From positions 1 through 9,950 of the forward strand of contig JAEDIV010000099.1 in assembly GCA_016296675.1 (NCBI GenBank): 9,950 nucleotides of DNA, read 5' to 3'. The notes under the pieces were generated by a model. That model searched no databases, was not told the origin of the DNA, and saw only the letters and a list, made by a program, of their open reading frames with translations. Each line of letters begins with the position of its first letter. Position 1 is the stretch's first letter. Positions 1-6,599 of the stretch are shown here, in pieces. This DNA is from Clostridia bacterium. GTDB lineage: Bacteria; Bacillota; Clostridia; Christensenellales; Aristaeellaceae. A program made the translations under genes and the position numbers.

Positions 1-325
1 CTTCCAGCTTGGTGGCAGCAGAGTAGTTGGTGGTGTAGGCACCGGGAACGATGCCGTCCTTGTTGATGGAGCCGTCATCGTTGAATTTCTTGTCATCTTC
101 GAACTTATAATCATACTCGAAGAAGGAAGAACCGATGTAGCTCATGATCTGAGTGTCATTGTTGTCCGCGTAGGTGAACTCGTTCCAGTTGCTGGGCATA
201 ACGGAAGTGGTGGTGTTGTACTCCGCCTGCTTAACAGCAACCTGCTCAGCAGACACGGTGAACATGCTCATGCTAAGCATAAGGCACAGAACAACCGCGA
301 GAACAGACTTCAGGTTTTTGTTCAT
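1..325 (-). CDS. ABC transporter substrate-binding protein, family 5 (OppA-like), N-terminal part only
   Basis: The reading frame opens at ATG 325 and runs off the left edge, giving 108 residues. Residues 1-26 form a signal peptide: a lysine-rich start, a hydrophobic core and a VSA end suited to signal peptidase I cleavage before EQ. The mature N-terminus contains a PSNWNEFTYADNNDTQ stretch (44-59) and then SYIGSSFFEYDYKF (62-75). This is the typical start of family 5 solute-binding proteins, which capture peptides or oligosaccharides for an ABC importer. The only cysteine in the leader (C14) is preceded by VVL, so no lipobox is visible, which is unusual for a Gram-positive binding protein. 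An in-frame ATG at 340 overlaps the GGAGGG ribosome binding site (338-333), so 325 is preferred, with a 7-nt spacer. The neighbouring GH2 gene diverges. The family assignment rests on recognition of the N-terminus; the ligand is unknown. Confidence 0.75.
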   Translation of the reverse strand, partial: MNKNLKSVLAVVLCLMLSMSMFTVSAEQVAVKQAEYNTTTSVMPSNWNEFTYADNNDTQIMSYIGSSFFEYDYKFEDDKKFNDDGSINKDGIVPGAYTTNYSAATKLE

Positions 326-436
326 GATATTTCCCTCCATTTTATTCTTCTTCACCTTCAGTTTGCTTTTTTGCAGTTCTCGGAAAATGAAATTGCACCG
401 TCTGAAAAAAGCTACATGAATGCAAAGCATAAAAAA

Positions 437-465
437 ATTATAGCATGCTTTACTAGGCACGTCAA
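437..465 (-). promoter_or_regulatory. Promoter of the solute-binding protein gene
   Basis: On the minus strand a -35 TTGACG (465-460) and a -10 TATAAT (442-437) are separated by exactly 17 bp, giving 11 of 12 matches to the sigma-70/A consensus. Transcription would start near 430, leaving a leader of about 105 nt before the ATG at 325. I see no convincing riboswitch or terminator fold in that leader. Confidence 0.85.
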
Positions 466-496
466 CCATTACAAGTAAAAGTTTTTCATAGATAGC

Positions 497-507
497 TGTA
501 AATTACA
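497..507. repeat. 11-bp palindrome between divergent genes
   Basis: TGTAA-A-TTACA is a perfect dyad about 32 bp upstream of the solute-binding protein -35 box and about 83 bp upstream of the GH2 -35 box. It could be an operator half or whole site. It is short enough to occur by chance in AT-rich intergenic DNA. Apart from this dyad and the two promoters, I see nothing else in the 326-670 gap. Confidence 0.25.
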
Positions 508-589
508 TGATTCCCTTGATCAATACATACCACAAAAATGAAGTCTTTCCTTCCCTGAACGAGCTTTATGCACAGTATAAAATTAGCCA

Positions 590-618
590 TGTACATTTAC
601 CGCTTAATCGTTTATAAT
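590..618 (+). promoter_or_regulatory. Probable promoter of the GH2 gene
   Basis: A perfect -10 TATAAT (613-618) is preceded at 17 bp by TGTACA (590-595), which matches 4 of 6 positions of the -35 consensus. The expected start is near 625, giving a leader of about 45 nt to the ATG at 671. The weaker -35 compared with the divergent promoter would be compatible with activator dependence, but no activator site is recognised. Confidence 0.55.
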
Positions 619-670
619 AAAACAAACAGAACCCGTCAAACGCGCAATAACAATATGAGAAGGAATGAAT

Positions 671-3109
671 ATGGAAAACATTCACATCGGCCAATGGAAA
701 GTAATGGCGTCCCTTCCCTATCAGGCAGATTTTTCATCGTATATCAAGGAAGGCCTTCTGATAAACCCTGCAACCAATCTGGTTCCGTGGATCGACGCCT
801 CCGTTCCCGGAAGCATCTACCGCGATCTCATAAAGGCCGGCTATATTGAAGATCCCTATTTCGATTTAAATTCTCTTCATGCAGAATGGGTCGCCGGCCG
901 CTGGTGGACATACAGGGCTGCTTTTACAGTTACGAAAGCGCAGCTTCAAAACACGCTGTTTCTTCGTTTCGGCGGCATTGATTATTCCGCGCAGATTTAC
1001 ATAAACGGCAAAAAAGTCGGCGGGCATGAGGGCATGTACATTCCCTTTGAAAGCATCATCAATGATTATGTAGAAGCAGGCGAAAACACGCTCGTGTGCG
1101 TTATTGAACATGCGCCCATTTGTGATCCGCAGCCGGGATATACCTCAAAAACGCGGTATCTCAAGGCGCGCTTCAACTATAAATGGGATTTTGCCGTACG
1201 CCTTATGGATCTTGGCCTGTATGAGCCCGTGACCATCACTTCTTACAAGGCTGTCCGCATAAAGCACAGCTTCATTCGCCCTATATTGGAAAACAGCCGC
1301 TGGAAGGTAGCATTCCATGCAGAAGCGGAAGCGTTTTCAGACGCATCTGCAACGTTCAATTTTGCCATTGACGCAAACACAGAAAGCGGCACAGTTCCCT
1401 TCCGCTGTAAAAAGGACGTGTACCTTACAAAGGGGATCAACGAAATTTCGTATGAAATCAGTCTTTCTGATGTACAGCCGCTTCTTTGGTGGCCGAACGG
1501 CTATGGCAAACAGGCGCTTTCAGACGCATCCATAACCGTCTGTATAAACGGAAAAACAGACGATTCAGTTACCCGTAAAGTCGGCTTTCGCACGCTTGAA
1601 TACATCCATGCTGACGGCCGGGAGGATGCGCTCAAATACCTTGTGGTCATAAACGGAAAGCGCATTTATTTAAAGGGCACCAATATGGTTCCCCTCGATT
1701 GCATGCATCTGACCGATGAAGCGGAAATCGAAAATAAGCTTAAGGCCGTAAAGGACGCAAACGTCAATTACCTCAGAATCTGGGGCGGCGGCCATATCGA
1801 AAGCGAAGCATACTATCGCGCGGCAGATAAATACGGCCTTATGATCCTTCAGGAGTTTACCATGTCCTCCTCCGGATGCGACGATGTGCCGTCAAGAAAT
1901 CCTGAATTTCTTTCACTCCTAAAAACCGCAGCCATAGAAAATGTGAAACGGCTTCGAAACCATGTTTCCCTCATCTTCATGGACGGCGGAAACGAGCTGA
2001 CCGACTGGCGGTATCTGGGACGCGAAGACCACGAGGGACATCCGGCAACGTTTGAAGATCCGACCCTTCTGATGCTTAAGGAAATCGTCGAAGCATATGC
2101 GCCCGATATTCAGATGCTTCCTTCCTCGGCTTCCGGCCCGAACGCGCTATATAAAATGGGCGATACCGGAAACAATCACGACGTGCACGGCCCTTGGGGC
2201 TATATGGGTCCATACAGACATTACGAATACTACGATGCTTCCGACTCCATCATTCACGGGGAATTCGGCTGCGGCGGCATTAGCAGCATGGATCAGATCG
2301 AAAAGATCTTTAAGGAGGAAGACCGAAAACTTTCAACCATCCAGGAAAACCGCGCTTGGGCGCATCACTCGGGCGGCTGGGACTCCTACAGCATGCGCGA
2401 GCGCACGATGTTCGGAGATCTGAAAATGATTCCTCTTTCCGACTACATAAAGGTCAACCAGTTTGTACAGGCGGAAAGTCTTCGCTATTCTCTCGAATCC
2501 AACCGCCGCAGGCAGTGGAGAAACGCAGGTCAGATGACCTGGCAGTTCAACGAGCCGTGGCCAAATGTACAGTGCTCAAACGTGCTCGAGTACTACGGCG
2601 GCAAAAAACTGGGCTATTATGCCGTGAAGGAAGCATACGAAAGCGTTCTTGCAAGCCTTAAATACAAAAAGCTTTTCTATACCGCAGGCGAATCTTTCGA
2701 ATCGGAAGTCTGGCTGATTAACGATAAACCGGACGCCGATTACGTCATTGAATACACAGTCGCCGCAGAAGACGGGAAAACGCTTGCAAGCGGAAAATTC
2801 GAGGGATGCGCCAGAGAGGATCGCTCCTTCAAAGCCGGCGATATCGCATTTGTTCTTCCAACCGACATCACGGGAAGCTTCACCATTTCCCTCAAAACCC
2901 TGTGCGGCAGATATACTTCAGAAAAAATGTATCTCATGCTGATTGCCGATCTTGAAATTCCCCTTGTTCTTACAGAGGAAGACAAACGGATGATGGAGCT
3001 TTTCAAAAAACGAAACGCGTCCAATCCCTTTGACGCAAAGAAAGCAAGCTACATGTCTGTAATAAAGTTCGTCGACAAATGGCGTGATCTGATCCGTAAA
3101 AACAACTGA
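671..3109 (+). CDS. Glycoside hydrolase family 2, beta-mannosidase-like, cytoplasmic
   Basis: This 812-aa protein has the GH2 order: an N-terminal sugar-binding jelly roll (about 1-200), an Ig-like domain (about 200-310), a TIM barrel (about 310-620) and C-terminal beta domains. Beta-mannosidase-type landmarks are VPGSIYRDL near the N-terminus, YKWDFAVRLMDLGLYEPV at the end of domain 1, and RIWGGG (369-374) in the barrel. The expected acid/base is E442 in GGNELTDW and the nucleophile E531 in HGEFG. It would cleave terminal beta-linked mannose or a related sugar from oligosaccharides. Exo-beta-glucosaminidase and other GH2 activities cannot be excluded. There is no signal peptide, so it acts in the cytoplasm on imported substrate, which fits the divergent solute-binding protein. 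An ATG at 665 abuts the AGAAGGA ribosome binding site (658-664); the ATG at 671, 6 nt downstream of it, is the better start. Confidence 0.85.
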   Translation: MENIHIGQWKVMASLPYQADFSSYIKEGLLINPATNLVPWIDASVPGSIYRDLIKAGYIEDPYFDLNSLHAEWVAGRWWTYRAAFTVTKAQLQNTLFLRFGGIDYSAQIYINGKKVGGHEGMYIPFESIINDYVEAGENTLVCVIEHAPICDPQPGYTSKTRYLKARFNYKWDFAVRLMDLGLYEPVTITSYKAVRIKHSFIRPILENSRWKVAFHAEAEAFSDASATFNFAIDANTESGTVPFRCKKDVYLTKGINEISYEISLSDVQPLLWWPNGYGKQALSDASITVCINGKTDDSVTRKVGFRTLEYIHADGREDALKYLVVINGKRIYLKGTNMVPLDCMHLTDEAEIENKLKAVKDANVNYLRIWGGGHIESEAYYRAADKYGLMILQEFTMSSSGCDDVPSRNPEFLSLLKTAAIENVKRLRNHVSLIFMDGGNELTDWRYLGREDHEGHPATFEDPTLLMLKEIVEAYAPDIQMLPSSASGPNALYKMGDTGNNHDVHGPWGYMGPYRHYEYYDASDSIIHGEFGCGGISSMDQIEKIFKEEDRKLSTIQENRAWAHHSGGWDSYSMRERTMFGDLKMIPLSDYIKVNQFVQAESLRYSLESNRRRQWRNAGQMTWQFNEPWPNVQCSNVLEYYGGKKLGYYAVKEAYESVLASLKYKKLFYTAGESFESEVWLINDKPDADYVIEYTVAAEDGKTLASGKFEGCAREDRSFKAGDIAFVLPTDITGSFTISLKTLCGRYTSEKMYLMLIADLEIPLVLTEEDKRMMELFKKRNASNPFDAKKASYMSVIKFVDKWRDLIRKNN

Positions 3110-3125
3110 CCGAAAAAATTCAAAA

Positions 3126-3178
3126 AACGCATATCGTAAATCCCTGTGATCCTTTCACATTGATTTGCGATATGCGTT
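3126..3178. terminator. Bidirectional intrinsic terminator between convergent genes
   Basis: The arms 3126-3142 and 3162-3178 pair over 17 bp with a single U-G wobble on the plus strand and enclose a 19-nt loop. On the plus strand ATTTTGT follows. On the minus strand the A-run 3122-3127 becomes a U-tract. The stem lies 17 bp after the GH2 stop and 16 bp after the dehydrogenase stop, so it can serve both transcripts. Confidence 0.8.
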
Positions 3179-3193
3179 ATTTTGTATGCTTCT

Positions 3194-3985
3194 TTATTTG
3201 GCATACAGCATGCGAATCAAAAACCCGATCAGGCTCTCCGGCAAAATCCGCTTAAGGAAAACCAGCGCCCGATAGCCAAAGCCGATGGTGTACAGGGGCC
3301 TGACTCTTTTTTTCATCCCGACACGGGCGATCCATGCGCCTGCCTTTTCGGCGCTCATCCCGTTTTTTTCGTCCTTTTCCATTTTTGAAACAGACCTCTC
3401 GATTTTTCCGCCATAGCATTCATCGCCCTGATGCGTTTTTATCCTTGATCCGGTAAAGCCGGTCTTCGTGTCTCCCGGCATCACGGCGGTAACTGTTATG
3501 CCAAACGGCGCAACCTCGTTTCGAAGCGTCGATGCATAGGCGTTCACCGCAGCCTTCGAAACCGAATACCATGCCTGGAAGGGAATCGGAAACACCGCAG
3601 CCACCGAGCTGATGAAAACAATCCTCCCCTGCCCTCTCTTTCGCATGTGTCCGACACACGCGCGCGTGAGTCGATCCGCGCCGAACAGGTTGACCTCCAT
3701 AAGGCGGTGCGAATCCTCAGGATCGGTAAACTCCACAGCGCCCGATATGCCAAAGCCCGCGTTGTTGATCAGAAGGTCGATCTGCCCTTCCTTTTCAATC
3801 ACCGATCTAACGGCGTTTAAAACGTCCTCTTCCTTTGCTACATCGCATGCGATATGGTTTACACCCTCAAAGCAGCGGTTGGTTCTTGAAAAATCATATA
3901 CCTTCCAGCCATTTTCAAACAGCGTTTTCGCCGCATAATAACCGATACCGCTGCCCGCGCCGGTTACGATTGCCGTTTTCATCAT
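3194..3985 (-). CDS. Short-chain dehydrogenase/reductase, candidate 3-ketodihydrosphingosine reductase
   Basis: This 263-aa classical SDR has TGAGSGIG (8-15) for the dinucleotide, NNAG (74-77), and the catalytic set S126/S127, Y140 and K144 in a YSVSK motif. The end of strand beta-2 reads DFSR (31-34); the arginine favours NADP(H). The C-terminal about 30 residues are hydrophobic and basic (GYRALVFLKRILP onward), as in SDRs that act on lipids at the membrane. Its ATG overlaps the stop of the upstream oxoamine synthase by 4 bp (ATGA), so the two are translationally coupled, and GGAGAAGG lies 10 nt upstream. A second ATG follows at 3982; the first is better spaced. By context the likely job is NADPH reduction of the 3-keto product of the upstream enzyme. 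SDR sequences alone do not fix the substrate, so that role is an inference. Confidence 0.8.
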   Translation of the reverse strand: MMKTAIVTGAGSGIGYYAAKTLFENGWKVYDFSRTNRCFEGVNHIACDVAKEEDVLNAVRSVIEKEGQIDLLINNAGFGISGAVEFTDPEDSHRLMEVNLFGADRLTRACVGHMRKRGQGRIVFISSVAAVFPIPFQAWYSVSKAAVNAYASTLRNEVAPFGITVTAVMPGDTKTGFTGSRIKTHQGDECYGGKIERSVSKMEKDEKNGMSAEKAGAWIARVGMKKRVRPLYTIGFGYRALVFLKRILPESLIGFLIRMLYAK

Positions 3986-5151
3986 GCTTTCAAAACCTTC
4001 TCCATAATATCAAGCGCTTCGTCAATCAGATCTGTCGTCAGGCTTGCCATATAGCTTGTGCGCAGGAGGCAGTTTCCGGGCTGTGTCGCCGGGGGCAAAA
4101 CAGGATTGACATACACGCCCCCTTCAAACAGCTCTTTTGCTTTTCTGAGCGTGTTTTCTACTTCATAGGTATATACGGGAATAATCGGCGTTTTGCTTTC
4201 GATGATCGGGATTTCCTTTTTCCTGAAGCCTGCGCGGGCATAGGCGCTTAAGTCGGACAGCCTCTGAACCAGCTCCGGCTCCTTTTTGATGATTCTAAGC
4301 GCCTGAAGCGCTACCGCGCAGTTCGCCGGCGGAATTGCCGCGCAGAAGATATACGGGCGTGAGGAATGCATTACATAATTGACAACCTCTTTGGAAGCTG
4401 CCATATATCCGCCCAGGGAAGCAAGTGATTTGGAAAACGTTCCCATATAAATATCCACTTCGTCCTCAAGGCCGAAATAGCTGGCGGTTCCGCGTCCGCC
4501 TTCACCCAATACACCAAGGCCATGGGCATCGTCCACCATCACGCGCGCGCCGTATTTCTTTGCAAGTCTGCAGATCTCGGGAAGGTTGGCAATATCACCG
4601 CCCATGGAAAATACGCCGTCGGTCACGATCAGCTTTCCTGCCTTGTCCGGGATTTTGGCCAGTTGCATTTCAAGTCCCTGCATGTCCGCATGGGGATAGG
4701 TCAGCATTCTGCCATAGCTTAAGCGGCAGCCGTCGTAGATCGAAGCATGGTTTTCCTGATCGCAGATCACATAATCGCCGTGACCGACGAGCGCCGAAAT
4801 GATGCCCAGATTGGACTGGAAGCCTGTTGAGAAGGTAACGATTCCATCCTTTCTCAGAAATTCAGCCAGCTCCTTTTCAAGCTCCAGATGCATCTCAAGG
4901 GTTCCGTTCAAAAATCTTGAGCCCGAGCAGCCGGAACCATACTGCTCAAACGCCTTTATGCCCGCCTCAATGATTTCCGGGCGCGTGGTCAGGCCCAGAT
5001 AATTGTTGCTGCCAAGCATAATTTTTCGGCCGCCTTCCATGATAACCTCTTTGTCCTGCCTAGACTGAAGCGCATGGAAATACGGATAAATGCCTGCCTT
5101 TTTGAAATCGTCCGCCAATGTATATTCATAGCATTTGGTAAAGATATCCAC
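3982..5151 (-). CDS. Alpha-oxoamine synthase, serine palmitoyltransferase-like (PLP-dependent)
   Basis: This 389-aa fold-type I PLP enzyme is full length for the alpha-oxoamine synthase family, which condenses an amino acid with an acyl-CoA and releases CO2. Visible active-site features are H135 in NHASI (PLP stacking), D207/D208-A-H210, K241 in GTFSKSLASLGG (Schiff-base lysine) and R364 in LLRTSYM (substrate carboxylate). The segment GSRFLNGT (77-84) matches bacterial serine palmitoyltransferases. BioF usually has GSRLVSG-type and Kbl SVRFICGT-type sequences there. The N-terminal YPYFHALQS and LGSNNYLGLT are also close to Bacteroides SPT as I recall it. The probable reaction is serine plus a long-chain acyl-CoA giving a 3-ketosphinganine. 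Translation starts at GTG 5151, 7 nt after AGGTG (5163-5159); no better ATG exists upstream. It is the first gene of an operon with the SDR. BioF-like or other oxoamine synthase activity remains possible. Confidence 0.8.
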   Translation of the reverse strand: MDIFTKCYEYTLADDFKKAGIYPYFHALQSRQDKEVIMEGGRKIMLGSNNYLGLTTRPEIIEAGIKAFEQYGSGCSGSRFLNGTLEMHLELEKELAEFLRKDGIVTFSTGFQSNLGIISALVGHGDYVICDQENHASIYDGCRLSYGRMLTYPHADMQGLEMQLAKIPDKAGKLIVTDGVFSMGGDIANLPEICRLAKKYGARVMVDDAHGLGVLGEGGRGTASYFGLEDEVDIYMGTFSKSLASLGGYMAASKEVVNYVMHSSRPYIFCAAIPPANCAVALQALRIIKKEPELVQRLSDLSAYARAGFRKKEIPIIESKTPIIPVYTYEVENTLRKAKELFEGGVYVNPVLPPATQPGNCLLRTSYMASLTTDLIDEALDIMEKVLKA

Positions 5152-5182
5152 AATTCAACACCTCGAAAAAAAGAATGTGAAC

Positions 5183-5211
5183 ATTATACTCTCGCAAGTT
5201 TTTCTTGTCAA
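5183..5211 (-). promoter_or_regulatory. Exact-consensus promoter of the oxoamine synthase-SDR operon
   Basis: On the minus strand TTGACA (5211-5206) and TATAAT (5188-5183) are separated by 17 bp, a 12 of 12 match to the sigma-70/A consensus. The start would be near 5176, leaving a leader of about 25 nt. Such a promoter should be strong unless repressed. Confidence 0.9.
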
Positions 5212-5213
5212 GT

Positions 5214-5248
5214 ATTTAACAGTCGAGTCATATTTAAGTCGCATTTAA
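5214..5248. repeat. Repeated ATTTAA/AGTCG motifs upstream of the consensus promoter
   Basis: ATTTAA occurs at 5214-5219, 5232-5237 and 5243-5248. The first two are followed by AGTCG (5221-5225 and 5237-5241). They sit directly upstream of the -35 box of the oxoamine synthase operon. They may be a regulator-binding array or an AT-rich UP-like element. I do not recognise a known operator. Confidence 0.35.
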
Positions 5249-5290
5249 GCAAATAAGACTGTTTCTCGGCATATTGCTTCCATTAGTCTA

Positions 5291-5330
5291 TAAAAAATCG
5301 GAAAGAAAACATGTTCCTTCCGATTTTTTA
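5291..5330 (-). terminator. Intrinsic terminator of the acetate-kinase-like gene
   Basis: Just past the kinase stop, arms 5330-5314 and 5307-5291 form a 17-bp stem on the minus strand with one G-U pair and a 6-nt loop. The distal arm ends in TTTTTTA. The stem contains the U-tract and matching A-run, typical of a Firmicute terminator. It separates the kinase from the downstream oxoamine synthase promoter, so the two are different transcription units. Confidence 0.85.
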
Positions 5331-5332
5331 TT

Positions 5333-6484
5333 TCAGATTTCGTCTATAACCAGCTTGTACGCGTTGTCCGCAACAACACTTTCTTCATCCGCTTTGATGA
5401 CAAAAATCTTCACCCTTGAATTTTCCGCGCTGATCTCAGGCGCATTTGCGCGGTTTTTCTCCTCGTCCATTTCGATCCCCATAAACGAAAGACCGGAGAG
5501 AATTTCCTTTCTCGTTTCCGCGTCATTTTCGCCGATGCCCGCAGTAAACGCAATCGCGTCCACGCCGCCCAGCTGAATGGCGTATGCACCGATGTAATTC
5601 CGAACACCTTCAACGAAAATGTCAATGGCCAGTTTTGCGCGTTTATTGCCTTCGGCGGCTGCTTTTCTGAGATCACGCATGTCGCCGCTTAAGCCCGATA
5701 CGCCCTTTAATCCTCCTGTCTTTTCAAAGCCCTTGAGGATCTCCTCATAAGACATACCTTCTTTCAGAAGATACGGCATGATGAAAGGATCAATGTCGCC
5801 GTTTCGGCTGACATTCGTAACGCCTACCTGCAGGGAAAGACCAAAGGTATTGTTCACGCTCTTTCCGTCTTCTATCGCACACAGAGAGCTGCTGCCGCCC
5901 AGATGGCAGGAAATGACCTTTTTAAAGTCTTTCAGCTGACCGGCCACATAGCTGTGCGACGCACCGTGATAACCCATCTTGCGAACGCCGTACTTTTCAT
6001 ACCATTCATAAGGAACGCCGTAAATATAGCGTTTTTCAGGAATGGTTCTGTGAAACGCCGTTTCAAACGATGCAATGAGTCTCGCTTTCGGCGCGGCAAG
6101 CTGAAACGCTTCAATCGCGCCCAGATATGCGGAATTATGAACCGGCGCAATCGAAAGACCTCTCTTCATGGACGCGATCACGTTTTCATCAATCTCGTGA
6201 ACGCCCGGGAAATCCTGCGCCAGAACCGCCTTGAACGCAACGATATCCGCCTTGTCCGCCCCGCCGATATCGTTTAAGAACAGTTCAATGCCTTCCTTAT
6301 AGTTGCGCGCTAAAGCATGCCCGTCGAATTTTTCATTCCCGTTTATATCCTTGAAGGAATACATTGAGCCGTTTGCATCCCCCACGCGTTCCACTTTGCC
6401 AACAGCGAGAACGGTCTTCTCGGGGTAAACATATACCTTGAATTTAAGGGACGTACTGCCCGCATTGCACACGATAATCTGCAT
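5333..6484 (-). CDS. Acetate-kinase-family protein with altered active site
   Basis: This 383-aa member of the acetate/propionate kinase (ASKHA) family is slightly shorter than the usual ~400. Conserved pieces are NAGSTS (7-12), H116 in APVHN, ETAFH (141-145), HGASH (173-177), CHLG (193-196), R227 before NGDIDP, GLSGDMRDL (264-272), TAGIGEN (314-320) and E368. Against the Methanosarcina acetate kinase residue scheme, the HRVVHGG segment with R91 is replaced by FKAVLAQD (K85), D148 by E141, and N211 of HLGNGSS by G197. Those residues bind acetate or phosphate, so the substrate or activity may differ from plain acetate/ATP. A classical role would be acetyl-phosphate plus ADP to acetate plus ATP, but no phosphotransacetylase gene lies in the window. 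The ATG at 6484 has AGGAGG (6499-6494) 9 nt upstream. I therefore leave the ackA symbol off. Confidence 0.85.
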   Translation of the reverse strand: MQIIVCNAGSTSLKFKVYVYPEKTVLAVGKVERVGDANGSMYSFKDINGNEKFDGHALARNYKEGIELFLNDIGGADKADIVAFKAVLAQDFPGVHEIDENVIASMKRGLSIAPVHNSAYLGAIEAFQLAAPKARLIASFETAFHRTIPEKRYIYGVPYEWYEKYGVRKMGYHGASHSYVAGQLKDFKKVISCHLGGSSSLCAIEDGKSVNNTFGLSLQVGVTNVSRNGDIDPFIMPYLLKEGMSYEEILKGFEKTGGLKGVSGLSGDMRDLRKAAAEGNKRAKLAIDIFVEGVRNYIGAYAIQLGGVDAIAFTAGIGENDAETRKEILSGLSFMGIEMDEEKNRANAPEISAENSRVKIFVIKADEESVVADNAYKLVIDEI

Positions 6485-6511
6485 ATTTTTCTACCTCCTG
6501 ATACCCGGATA

Positions 6512-6540
6512 AGTATACCAGAGGCCAAACGATTCCGCAA
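6512..6540 (-). promoter_or_regulatory. Extended -10 promoter of the acetate-kinase-like gene
   Basis: On the minus strand TGG-TATACT gives an extended -10 (TATACT at 6517-6512) with TTGCGG (6540-6535) 17 bp upstream as a poor -35. The predicted start near 6505 places the AGGAGG site almost at the 5' end of the mRNA. The -10 region is the mirror copy of the one serving the divergent nitroreductase gene. Confidence 0.6.
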
Positions 6541-6548
6541 TAAAAATC

Positions 6549-6577
6549 TTTACAGATGCCTTTTGGACTGGTATACT
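6549..6577 (+). promoter_or_regulatory. Promoter of the nitroreductase-GNAT operon
   Basis: TTTACA (6549-6554) and TATACT (6572-6577) are 17 bp apart, each with 5 of 6 consensus matches. A TGG just before the -10 adds an extended element. Transcription would start near 6584, so the AAAGGAGGG ribosome binding site lies at the very 5' end of the message. Confidence 0.75.
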
Positions 6578-6599
6578 TATTACCAAAGGAGGGATAATC

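Larger units (their letters stand above)
6509..6580. repeat. Perfect 13-bp inverted repeat spanning both divergent -10 regions
   Basis: ATAAGTATACCAG (6509-6521) and CTGGTATACTTAT (6568-6580) are exact reverse complements 46 bp apart. Each contains the extended -10 of the promoter that reads away from the centre, and a GTATAC palindrome. A shared regulator binding both copies is the simplest explanation beyond promoter similarity. Confidence 0.8.

Noticed and set aside
326..430. Riboswitch or attenuator in the ~105-nt leader of the binding-protein gene
   Set aside because: No stable stem followed by a U-run and no recognisable aptamer core was found by eye.
568..849. 93-aa plus-strand ORF starting in the intergenic region
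   Set aside because: It overlaps the GH2 gene in a different frame, has no ribosome binding site and looks like a shadow of GH2 codon composition.
3982..5151. Assignment of the oxoamine synthase as BioF (biotin) or Kbl (threonine degradation)
   Set aside because: The GSRFLNGT segment fits serine palmitoyltransferase better, and there are no biotin or threonine-degradation genes alongside. Not fully excluded.
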